This document shows positions 18,568-28,795 of a stretch of 64,000 nt of DNA, in pieces. Position 1 is the stretch's first letter; every line of letters begins with the position of its first letter. Below the pieces are notes generated by a model that saw nothing but the letters and a program-made list of their open reading frames with translations, had not been told where the DNA came from and ran no database searches. The translations under genes and the position numbers were made by a program. This DNA is from Cladopsammia gracilis (lineage: Eukaryota > Cnidaria > Anthozoa > Scleractinia > Dendrophylliidae): assembly GCA_022457155.1 (NCBI GenBank), contig JAJGOT010000038.1, forward strand, positions 1,655,001-1,719,000. The letters run 5' to 3'.

Positions 18568-20616
18568 ATGTCACAGACGTTTTGTGGTGATATTGCAGTT
18601 GGTGTCGGATCTCAAAATTGTAATTCTGGTTTAAGCTTAAGCTTATGTAATGCAAATGCTGAAGTTGATATAAGCTTAAGCTCAAGCTCAAGCTTACATC
18701 TAAATTGCTTGTCAACATCAGCCTCTCGATTTTACTGTCGATCTCGTTATGATAATTTTCATGTGAGTGTTTCAATAAAACATCGAAAGTGTCTAACAGT
18801 TCGTTCACGTGAGCCAAGTAGAATACCTCGGAAATTTCTCGCACGTGTTTTTAGAAAAAGCAGAAAGGTAAGACGATTAGCTCGGAAGACTATTTTAAGG
18901 AATTTTCCACAGTCATCAAAAATTCATTGTTATACCAAAGTTGCTGCTCTTCACTATGAAAATATGTACAACTGTTACATCTGTTTCTTTGGCAAAATGA
19001 ATACGTCTAGAACCAAACTGAAGCCTAAAAATAATTATCTTGGAAGAAATCAAAGAAACCCTTGTAATGAAATTAACCATAAGAAACAAAAACAACAGAA
19101 AACACTAAAAATATCCACCATAAACAACAAAGGTAATCCACAGCTGGCAGTTTTTAAGAGCTTAAATCAGAGAACTAATTACTGTACATTTTTGCTCTGC
19201 AGTGACATTGAGAAAAATCCTGGTCCCACAGTTGTTGATCCAAACAAAACTATTGCTGCACCATATAGTCAAGGTAACATGGCAGTATTTGGTTCAAAAA
19301 ATGCAGGCAGTCAATGTGTAGCTATGTGTTTATCTGCTCTGATTTTTAACTTTAGGAATTCAATTAGCTCACAAGGTGACTTGATTGAAATTATGGATGT
19401 TGGAAATAATCTGTATTCAACATTATTAAAATCAAGTAAAACAACATTACTGTTGTTGACAGATTTGCCTGCCATGGTTAGCTTGTTTGAGAATAACTAT
19501 GAGCTGAGGTACAGTGAAAGCTACAGTGGAATGTTAAATGGAAATACATTGCCTATAGCAGATTTTCCTTATGTTATTTCACTTGCAGCTGCATTTGATT
19601 CTTTGCTCAGAGCGAATTATAATGCTTTTATTTTAACAATTGGTTGCTATACTGTAGCAATATACTGTGTGCCTAATGGTGGATCATTTAAAGTTTTTGA
19701 TTCTCACAGCAAAGATTTATTTGGTAACACCCATCCATTTGGAACGTGTACGTTGATAGAAATAGATTGTGTGAGTGATTTAGTGGAATATTTCCAGACA
19801 TTTTGGATACAATCAGCTAACATTACTTATGAGCTTAAAGGAGTAACCATATTTGAAATGCAGATTTGCATTGAAAATCACAGTACAATTTTTCATGAAG
19901 AGAATACATCAAGTTTTAACGAGGATGCAAATCTTTGTTCATGTAAGGAATGTTGTGCAATATCCCTTTATTCAATTTGCTTTTCCACTCTAAAGTCTTG
20001 CAGCTACTGGAACTCTGACACTATAGAAAGTATTATTGAATATGGAAAATTGCTTTATCAGAATGTCTTTTTTGGCAAACATATACCAATTTCTGATTTC
20101 CCAAAGAAATTAGATATTGCTACTGCATTTGTTGAAGTCATTTATGGTGCCAAATGTGAAGGAGTACTGTCTTGTAAGTCAAATGCAAGTAAGAAACATC
20201 TTAAAAGTTCTATTTTAGATAATAAGGAAAATAGTTGTGGCTTTTTGTTATGGATTTCAAATTACTGCATTAGTTGTGTGTTACAGTACAATAAAAATCG
20301 GAGGCTTACCTACAATGTATTAGCATATGATGCATCTAGTAGTGAAGCAACACATGCAGTCCAAGTTTTTTTAAGTATAGATTCCTTTGTTGATATGCTT
20401 TGTGTCATTGTGGAAAGTAAATTTAAATGTTTTCAAATAAATTATCGCATACTCTTTGTTTCATGTTCATGCAAACTGTCAAACAAAAAAAGGAAACAAG
20501 CAGTAAGAAAGCATAAATCACCTGCAGCAAAGGCATCACTTGCAAAAAAGCGTCAAGATTATTATACTTCACTGGAAAAAGAGAAAAAACTCAGAAGTAT
20601 CAAACTATGGATATGA
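18568..20616 (+). CDS. Helentron N-terminal polyprotein: 2A-like peptide plus two cysteine-protease-like domains
   Basis: The ORF starts with a good ATG and has 682 codons. Residues 13-50 are low-complexity Ser/Leu from an AAGCTT-type repeat, and residues 75-110 are basic. CSDIEKNPGP at residues 211-220 matches the ribosome-skipping signature D-x-E-x-N-P-G-P, predicting separation between Gly219 and Pro220. After it, AGSQCVAMCLSAL (Cys250) and VFDSHSKD (Asp378, His380) fit the nucleophile and Asp-x-His of papain-fold deubiquitinase-like peptidases such as OTU or tegument-protease types. A second copy follows (CCAIS at 462, YDASSSEA at 588) in which the His is replaced by Ser. The C-terminus is Lys-rich and runs into the next frame. 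The protease role is inferred. Confidence 0.8.
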   Translation: MSQTFCGDIAVGVGSQNCNSGLSLSLCNANAEVDISLSSSSSLHLNCLSTSASRFYCRSRYDNFHVSVSIKHRKCLTVRSREPSRIPRKFLARVFRKSRKVRRLARKTILRNFPQSSKIHCYTKVAALHYENMYNCYICFFGKMNTSRTKLKPKNNYLGRNQRNPCNEINHKKQKQQKTLKISTINNKGNPQLAVFKSLNQRTNYCTFLLCSDIEKNPGPTVVDPNKTIAAPYSQGNMAVFGSKNAGSQCVAMCLSALIFNFRNSISSQGDLIEIMDVGNNLYSTLLKSSKTTLLLLTDLPAMVSLFENNYELRYSESYSGMLNGNTLPIADFPYVISLAAAFDSLLRANYNAFILTIGCYTVAIYCVPNGGSFKVFDSHSKDLFGNTHPFGTCTLIEIDCVSDLVEYFQTFWIQSANITYELKGVTIFEMQICIENHSTIFHEENTSSFNEDANLCSCKECCAISLYSICFSTLKSCSYWNSDTIESIIEYGKLLYQNVFFGKHIPISDFPKKLDIATAFVEVIYGAKCEGVLSCKSNASKKHLKSSILDNKENSCGFLLWISNYCISCVLQYNKNRRLTYNVLAYDASSSEATHAVQVFLSIDSFVDMLCVIVESKFKCFQINYRILFVSCSCKLSNKKRKQAVRKHKSPAAKASLAKKRQDYYTSLEKEKKLRSIKLWI

Positions 20617-21035
20617 AAAGTAAACAACAACTTTGTGCCAAAAATGCTAAAAAGTACAAAACTATGGATCCAAAGAAAAAAGAAACTGTTATTTCTAAAA
20701 TAAAACAAAAGTACAGATACAAATCAATGAGCGACATGCAAAAAAAGGAACTCCTTAATAAGGGTAAGCAGAAGTATGATGAGATGGAACCAGCAGAAAA
20801 AAGACGGAAAATTCAAAATGTAAAGAACAAATATAATCTGATGGATGTGCACATGAAAAAGCTGAGAGTTGCAAAGAGGAAAGAAGTAAGAACAGTTTGT
20901 CGTAACAAGAGATACGATCTAAACTACTATATCACATTGTTTAAAGAAAAAATTAAACAAGGGCCATTTTATGTGTGCTCTGTATGTAACAGATTACTTT
21001 ACAGAAAAGCAGTTAACATTAGTCAAGAAGAAGTA
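20595..21035 (+). CDS. Helentron Lys-rich repeat and Cys-finger segment (second frame)
   Basis: This frame overlaps the end of the first ORF; the change falls at an A-rich run near 20580-20600. The ATG at 20607 is inside the continuing protein. It encodes about four 20-residue repeats of the type K-x-KY-x-MD/EP-x3-K (KYKTMDPKKKE, KYRYKSMSDMQKKE, KYDEMEPAEKRRK, KYNLMDVHMKK), probably coiled or DNA-contacting. GPFYVCSVCNRLLYRK then supplies the first Cys pair of the finger that precedes Rep in animal Helitrons. The frame ends at 21041, and a one-base shift near 21030 returns to the first frame. Confidence 0.75.
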
Positions 21036-23290
21036 CAATAGCCAACATCAGCATCTTTTTACTGATACAAAGTCATTTGATAACAAAGAGTACATTTGTA
21101 AAACCTGTCACTCAAAGGTTTCAAAGGGAAATATTCCATGTCAAGCCGTGTATAATAATCTATATGTGGATGAAATCCCTCCAGAACTGTCTGTACTTCA
21201 GAAACTTGAACAGATTTTAATTGCTCGGAGAATAGTTTTTGAAAAGATAGTGATAATGCCAAAAGGGCAACAAAGAAAAATCAAAGGTGCAATTTGCAAT
21301 GTTCCAGTGGATTGTGAACAGACTTGTACAGTTTTGCCTCGTCCTCTTGCACGATCAGGAATTATCATGTTAAAACTAAAAAGGAAGCTAGAATTTAGAG
21401 GACATGTCTATTTTCAAGCTGTACGCCCACAGTTATTATTAAATGCTCTACTGTGGCTTAAGGCAAACAATCCATTGTATAAGGACATAACCATTGACAT
21501 TGAGAACATTGACAGAGACTTAACAACTCTTCAGGCATGTGATGATAATTCAGGTATAACTGAAAAAAACTCGCAACACAGCAACGTTGCAACTACTGAA
21601 TCTTGTGAGGAGATTGATGATCCATTAAATGAACATAGGCTACCAATCAGTGAGAGTTGTTTACAGACAGTAATTCCAGATTATCCTGTAATAATTGAAG
21701 AAGTAAATGAAAGTAACTTATCACTAGGAAATGAAATTTACAACATAGCACCTGGAGAAAATAAGCATCCTGTTTCATTCATGACTGACAAACAGTGTGA
21801 AGAGATGGCATTTCCAAAGTTATTTCCAAAGGGAAGATTTGGTTTTACAGCCGACAGAGACATTAAACTAACACCAGTTAAGTACTTCAATGCACGACTT
21901 TTACATTATAGTGGAAGATTTGCGACAAATCCAGAGTACTTATTTTTTTCACAGTTCTTACTAGAACAGAAGAAAGTATCTGATTCCATCAGCATTGCTT
22001 TAAGAAAAATAAGTGGTCAGCATCTGACAGCCTCTACAGTAAGGTCAAATAAAGAAAAATTGCAAAATCTTATTTGCAAAGACCAAGCTTATTTGTTCAT
22101 GAGACAGATTCCAGGCTCTCCACCTTACTGGCAGAAATTTATGTATGAGGTTGTGGCTATGGTCAAGCAACTTGGCATTCCAACATGGTTTATGACTTTA
22201 TCTTGTGCTGATCTAAGATGGCCTGAGCTGTTTCAAATTATCGCACGGACACAAGGCATAAACATGACAGACGAACAAGTTCAAAGTTTATCATATACTG
22301 ACAGATGCTCAATGCTTAACCTAAATCCAGTTGTTGTTGCAAAGCATTTTCAGTACAGGGTTGAATGCTTTTTTAAGGATGTTTTAATGAGCAGTGCCAC
22401 TCCCATTGGTAAGATAATATATTATGCTCTGAGAATTGAATTTCAAATGAGAGGTTCTCCTCATTTGCATGCACTTGTTTGGACTGCTGATTGTCCAACA
22501 CTTACACACGAGACTGAAGAAGTGTACACAGAATTCATAGATAAACATGTTCAGGCTTGCCTTCCAAATAAGGATACTGAACCTCGCCTTCATGAATTGG
22601 TTGCAACTTACCAGAAGCACACTCACTCTAAAACATGCAGAAAATATAGCAATATACCATGCAGGTTTAATTTTGGTCAGTTCTTCACAGACAGAACAAT
22701 TGTCGCAAAGCCTATGTCAGATGATTTTAGTGAGGAAGTGAAAGCTAGCATCCTTACTAGACGAGCTGACATTCTCACAGCTGTAAAATCCAAAATTAAT
22801 GAAATTTTAGATCCAAGTAAACCTGAATATCACCCAGGTGCATCGACTGAACAAGTTTTGACAAACGCCGGTGTTTCTCAACAAGAATATTACTGGGCTT
22901 TGTCTGTTTCGGCTGATTCTGATTATGAGTTGCATCTCAAACGATCAACAGACAGTTGCTTTATTAACAACTATTTTCTTGCGGGAATAGAAGGATTTGC
23001 AGCAAATGTTGACTTACAGCCAGTCTTTAATCACTATAAATGTATAACATATGTGTGTTCCTACTTCACAAAAGATGAAACTGAATGCTCTCAGGCTATC
23101 ACAAATGCAGCAAAAGAAGCAAAAAATTCAAATTTAAGTGCCAGAGACAGCCTTAGAAAAGTAGGTGCTGCTTTTCTCTCTACCAGGGAAGTAAGTGCAC
23201 AAGAATGTGTGTACAGATGCATGCCTGAACTATGGTTGAGGAAAATATTTCCAAAAACAGTTTATATACACAGATTTTGCAGAAAACAGA
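21030..23290 (+). CDS. Helentron Rep (DUF6570-like region and HUH nuclease)
   Basis: The first residues complete the finger (YICKTCHSKVSKGNIPCQAV). Residues 90-200 of this frame (ILIARRIVFEKIVIMPKGQQ, GAICNVPV, LPRPLARSG, RGHVYFQAVRP) match the DUF6570-type region found before Rep. The Helitron_like_N domain follows: FPKLFPKGRFGF, FFSQFLLEQ, TWFMTLSCADLRWPEL. The HUH motif is GSPHLHALVW with histidines coded at 22462 and 22468. The catalytic pair is in CITYVCSYFTK, Tyr codons at 23050 and 23062. Together these cut and rejoin single-stranded DNA during rolling-circle transposition. A frame change near 23280 leads into the helicase frame. Confidence 0.9.
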
Positions 23291-26212
23291 TTACGCATAC
23301 CAAAGAACCAAAGCAAACTTGATGAATTAGAAGATGACAGTACAGATGTCTTCAAGTCAAATATTATTGAACGTTACTGTAAGAGACCAAAGTCAATTTG
23401 TTCTATTGATAAAATATGTTTAGCAGAGTTTGCAGCATGTTATTACAAAGATTATAAACTCCCAACTGATGAAACAAGTGATGCACAGCCAGAGGTTCTT
23501 ACTGACACAGTGGCTGAAACCCAGCATATAAATACAAGTACTATAACAACGTTTCCAGATAAGATAAAATTAATGGATACTAATGAAATTATGAAGTGCA
23601 GAAAAGTTAGAGCTGTTGTTAGGTTTCATACTCCCAACAAAAGGAAGGAACCTGAAAAATTTTTTCACCATTTACTTTTCTTGTATTTTCCTTGGAGAGA
23701 TGAAAGTGCAGACCTCATTGCTAAAGATCAAACATATGCATCAAAGTTCTCTGAAGTAGAAGTACAATCTGTTGTTGAAACCAACAGAATGAAGTTTGAA
23801 CCTGATGCCGAAGCAGTAAAAGAAGCCTTTGAGTTTGTAAAGAATAACCAACACTCATTTGATTCCTTCAATGATCAACAAAATGCAGACATCTGTAATG
23901 AATTAGATAATAATTTGCTTCTTGATGAATCTTTCAATGAGCAAATACCTGAGCATCTTGCACAGTCTGCACAATATCAACAACCCTGTAATGCAGTAAT
24001 AGTTTATACCCAACCATCAGATATTGCAGATGATGAACTTCGCAAATCTGTCAGATCTTTGAACTGTAACCAACGGTATGCTTATGACACTATTTTGACC
24101 TGGAGTAGAACTAAAATGATGAATTTGAATACAAAACATGCAACTCAAATAGACCCATTGTATCTCTTTCTCACAGGAGGTGGTGGTACAGGCAAAAGTC
24201 ACTTAATAAAAACAATTTACCATACAGCAGTGAAAACATTTAGACATGGTTCATCAAATCCAGAAATGCCTACAGTGCTTTTGATGGCCCCAACAGGTGT
24301 TTCAGCTATAAATATAAATGCAACGACTATACACACTGCATTAGGAATCCCGAAAGAATGTGGAGAGAAATTACCTGCAATGAAAGACCAAAAAAAAACT
24401 CAATTACGAATATCATTAGCAGGACTACAGCTTATAATCATTGATGAGATTTCTATGGTTTCAAACACAATGTTACTGAATATACATAATAGGTTAAAAG
24501 AAATTTTTAGCACACCAAATTCCAAACTGTTTGCTGGAATAAGTGTCATCACTGTTGGTGATCTCTATCAACTTCCACCAATACGTAGTAAACCGGTTTT
24601 TACAGATTACAGAAATGCTGTTTACAACTTGTGTCATCCTTGGCATGTTTTCAAGATGATCGAGTTAACTGAGATAATGCGACAAAAAAATGACCGTAAT
24701 TTCACTAATCTTTTGAACAGAGTTAGGACTGGTTCACAAACTGAAGATGATATCAAAATCATTCAAAGCAGATCATTATCATTATCTGATAACAATCATG
24801 CAACAAATCCTCTTCATATATGGGCTGAAAACAACCCTGTTGATGAACATAATATAACACTTTTGCAAAGACTTTCTACACCTCTGTTTGTGTTTAAAAG
24901 TGTAGACCAGTACCCAACACATGTCACAAAGGAAGATATTGAAAAAGTACTGAAAAGAGGACGTTCTGAAACAGGTGGCCTTGATTCCAAAATATTAATG
25001 AAAGAAGGGGCAAGAGTAATGCTTACAACTAATATTGACATTGCTGACAGACTTATAAATGGACAAATGGGTTGTGCTGTTAGAATAGCTGTTGACCAAA
25101 CTAACAAGCCAACTAAGGTCTATGTTAAATTTGACGATCAAAGTGCTGGCAGGGTGACAATAGATAAATCCACAGACTCTTTTGCCAAAGGAAACAATGT
25201 AGTACCCATTGTGCCAGTGTTAGCCAGAATAAAATTAAGACCAGATAAACCGTCATCTCCAGAAATGCAAAGGGTACAATTTCCTCTCACATTAGCATGG
25301 GCTTGTACTGTACACAAAGTTCAAGGATTAACATTGCAAAAGACTGTTGTCAGTTTTGAATTGTTTAAACAAAGATCATTTAATTATGGACAGATATATG
25401 TAGCATTGAGTCGTGCAACATCATTGTCAGACACCTACATTATTGGAAAAGTTGACACCAAGCATATACGAGCAGATCCTCGAGTCCATGAAGAATATCA
25501 AAGGCTTAGAGATATTGCTGAAGCAGACAGAAAGTTAAACCAGCAAGTAGACTACATGTCTGAAAATGACAGTTCTGTATGTATTGTCCTCTTAAATGTA
25601 AGATCTCTTCAAAAACACAGCATTGATATTAAACATGACACAACAATTTTCAGTTCAGATGTCCTGTTACTTACAGAAACACAACTTAAACCGACTGATT
25701 TTGATGGTGACATTAGAAGAAACCTTTCTCCTTTTGAACTTTATAGACAAGACAATACTGACAGATATTCAAGTTTAGCAGTCTGTTTCAGAAGAACAGT
25801 TGATATTGTTAATCACAAGTACTTTTGTTCTATAAATGCACTTAAATTTGTAATTTGTTGCAGTCATTCACTACAAAGAACAACGGTTCTTTTACTTTAT
25901 CGAAAACACAGCTCAAACATAAATCAATATGTTAACAACTTGAAAGACATTGTTGATAAAAATCCAATTGATATCATTTGTGGTGACTTTAATATAAATT
26001 ATTTTAATGAAAATGATGTAAAAGAACTCAAGACAATGATGGACACACTTGAATATACACAAATAGTACAAAGGCCCACTTTTTTTTCAACTGGGAGTTT
26101 ATTAGATCACATCTATGTCAAGCAGTCAATCTTCAGCCTTGTCCAGAATTCAGTTGTTAGTGTATATTATTCTGATCATGAAGCTATTAAAGTATGTTTA
26201 AAGTTTATATAA
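23290..26212 (+). CDS. Helentron PIF1 helicase fused to EEP endonuclease
   Basis: The frame opens near 23290 with KNQSKLDELEDDSTDVF and has no stop for over 2.9 kb. The helicase begins with LNCNQRYAYDTIL, Walker A GGGGTGKS (24178-24199) and Walker B LIIIDEISM (near 24435), and continues through GDLYQLPPI, LTEIMRQ and, towards its end, TVHKVQGLTL and YVALSRA (motifs V-VI). After residue 680 an exonuclease-endonuclease-phosphatase domain follows: LLNVRSL, LLTETQL, CGDFNINYF (near 25980) and the end SDHEAIKV. The domain order equals that of Helentrons. All diagnostic residues look intact, so this protein may still be functional if expressed. Confidence 0.9.
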
Positions 26213-26418
26213 TTGCCACAGTGGCTAAACATTCAATACAGGATATGCACTTAAAAAAATCTCCTTATTTTTTTCTTTGCTTGTCAGTTGCGTTAACTAA
26301 ATGTATACCATCAGACATAGTAATACCCAAGATTAAGAAGGCTTTAAAACCTTACAAAATGGTTACATCTTACTAATTGACCATAAAATACTTGTCTACC
26401 ATTATTTCATGACACTAC

Positions 26419-26451
26419 ATGTACACCTTTACAACTTGGAAAGGTGTACAT
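26419..26451 (+). other. Perfect 12-bp hairpin, possible Helentron 3' structure
   Basis: ATGTACACCTTT pairs perfectly with AAAGGTGTACAT around the 9-base loop ACAACTTGG, 207 bases after the Helentron stop codon. Rolling-circle transposons carry a short hairpin close to their 3' end, so this is a fair candidate. No exact 3' boundary could be confirmed. Confidence 0.4.
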
Positions 26452-27375
26452 TCCACATTGTACGCCTCAGCATATGGGGTTTTTCTTGAGCCCCTTAAAG
26501 CCTTCATATTTTCTTAAGGTAAGTATTTGTTTTCCATACCCACCAGAGCAATCATGGTGGTAAAACCTCCTCATATAACTATGTAGACATGAGTACAATC
26601 TACATAAAACAGGAAGTACCACTTTTAAAAGTAAAGATGAGGTCTAATCTGGTAATATATATTTTTTTAATTTGTACTCTGTTCTTTGTACAACTAGATA
26701 ACAACAAAGAACAAGAAAATATTCAAGACACAAGGTGAAGAATGCAGTAAAGTCTTACATCAATAATACCATCCAATCTACAACTTGCGGGTACAACATC
26801 TACAGAGGACAGCCTGTCACAACACTATCTACTGTGGCCATAACATAAAAATGTTAACATCATTTTGCTTACTGGTTATTTTCTACAAACCTTATGATAA
26901 GTGCAAAAGCATACCACTAACTGCATTAAAATGGCAGTCATCCACACTGTGTTGCTACACCTGTTGTAGGTGGTAATATTTGTGGTAACAAGTTTACAAT
27001 AGATGTCTTCATTACCTACTGATTGAAAAAGCAACCCTGTAATGCAGCAATATGACTTCCCATTTGCTACAACTTCTGTAAAGATGTCTACTTTATTCTA
27101 CTTCTTGAAGAATGTCACATGCACAAAATATTGCACACCAACATAAAATGGTTATCCAATTGTTACAGACAGGTATCCAAAAATATTTTCAGCAGAAGGG
27201 GTGGCTATATCACAGATTGGGAGGCAATTTTAACAAAGAGACAGCTAGGTGAGAATTCAACACATGATATATTTGTTTTTGTTATCTTTATTCTTGGCCA
27301 AAGAGAAATATTGCCTTTTGTTATTGTCATAAACATTTCCTACAACACATTTACTATCTATCATAATGACTAATT
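26452..27375. other. No supported gene
   Basis: AT-rich sequence after the Helentron, with many short direct words (TGTGGTAA, GCAACCCTGTAATGCAG) but no protein motif. Part of it may be the Helentron 3' non-coding region. Confidence 0.4.
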
Positions 27376-27560
27376 AAGGGACTGGTCAATAAGTATAGGT
27401 GGGGGGGGGGGGGGGGGGGCGGAGCATTTGGGAAATCAGTGGTTGCAAAACAAGTGACCCACCCCTTCCTCTTGGCTCAAAATTGACTGACCCACCCCTG
27501 ATCAAAGGTTGAAAATTACATGACCCACCCCCTCACAACAAAATTCTTGTTTTCCAAAAT
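27376..27560. repeat. G-run and TGACCCACCCC-type repeat
   Basis: GGGACTGGTCAATAAGTATA is followed by a run of 20 G residues (27400-27419). TGACCCACCCC then recurs three times, at about 27457, 27489 and 27521, each after an AAT-rich or AAA-rich spacer. This looks like the end of a non-autonomous element; no coding content. Confidence 0.55.
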
Positions 27561-27828
27561 CTGGTTTAATACTCTCCTATTTGCATGTACATGTATGAAT
27601 ATTTCTTGATTTACCTTTGTTGTCCACAATATAAAACAAATTAACACGGAGTACACTTAATCGTTATAAATGCGGTAGGGTCGTACCTCTCATAAACCTC
27701 TATTTTCATTGGCTGTTCTAAAACAGTACCTGCTATTGTTTATAGGGATAGGGGCATTGTTTAGGTCATTCATCTATTGTTTTGGTGAGCCAATAAAACA
27801 ACTTGTTCACGGAGGTGCGACATGACCC

Positions 27829-28795
27829 TATAAATGGGGTTGACAGACCTACACGACTCCTGTTGTGTGTCCATTGTACTGTTTTAAGCCTTCAAGCACG
27901 TCTTTAAGCGACTCTCTGTGAAAATAAGACTGGCTAAACACTAGTACCACTCGTCACTAAAAAGTATAAAGAAAGCATAAAGCTTTCCCAGTAAAACTTA
28001 AGAGAGAAATGTACCCTTACATCAGTTATGAATTTGTTCTCTCTGTTGATATTTTGACCTTTTGACCTCAGCTGATTCTCTCTCAAATTGATAGGAGGAT
28101 TTCATGCTATATAGAGCCGTTAGAATTATTATATTTCTTTATGCCTGTTTGGTGCTAGCTCTATTGGCATACATTGTGGTTTCTTTGTGCTCACTTTTGT
28201 TGCAAGATAAATACTAATCGGCTAAAGTTTGTTATCGCTTTGAAAATGCAAGGATCGTTAAATTTCTCAGGCCGTGATTTCAGTAGTGTCTAAAGTCTGC
28301 GGTGTGCAAGACTTGTGAGAAAGTGTTTCCCATCACGCATTTAGGCATCTTAGATCCAAGTCTCAAAAACCTGTAGTTTACAATTCCACTGCAATGGTAT
28401 AATGGATTCTTGCAATAATTTTTAGCTCCTTTACAGTTAGATCTGTAGTTCAGTAGTGTGTCTTAGTGGAGCTAGGATAAACCTCCGTTGTTTTGTAATA
28501 GCGTTTGATTTGGCACCCAACAGATAATCTACAGCATGGTCACTGTTTTGTACCATGTGTAGGTCAATATCAACAAAGAGAACAAATTCATAACTGATCT
28601 AAGGGCGCATTTCTCTCTTAAGTTTTACTGGGCAAGCTTTATAAAATGCTTTCTTTATACTTTTTAGCAACGAGTGGTACTAGTGTTTAGCCAGTCTTAT
28701 TTTTACAGAGATCCGCTTAAAGACGTGCTTGAAGGCTTAAAACAGTACAATGGACACACAACAGGAGTCGTGTAGGTCTGTCAACCCCATTTATA
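27829..28795. repeat. Foldback element with ~232-bp arms
   Basis: The left arm (27829-28060) is repeated in inverse at 28561-28795 over almost its full length, with small indels. Shared blocks include GACAGACCTACACGACTCCT and AACACTAGTACCACTCGT. The 500-base spacer has no clear gene. It is a long terminal-inverted-repeat element without a transposase. Confidence 0.8.

Larger units (their letters stand above)
18220..26451 (+). mobile_element. Helentron (Helitron-like rolling-circle transposon), near complete coding region
   Basis: One strand carries, in order, a 2A-like peptide, two cysteine-protease-like domains, Lys-rich repeats, a Cys finger and DUF6570-like region, an HUH Rep nuclease with a Y-x3-Y active site, a PIF1 helicase and a C-terminal exonuclease-endonuclease-phosphatase domain. 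Fusion of the endonuclease to the helicase is the hallmark that separates Helentrons from canonical Helitrons. The coding region is 7.6 kb with only three frame changes and no large deletion. Outer ends are not fixed: a perfect 12-bp hairpin at 26419-26451 may be near the 3' end, and the left end is unknown. Confidence 0.9.

Noticed and set aside
18563..18844. Leu/Ser-rich minus frame
   Set aside because: Antisense to the Helentron N-terminus; arises from the AAGCTT-type repeat.
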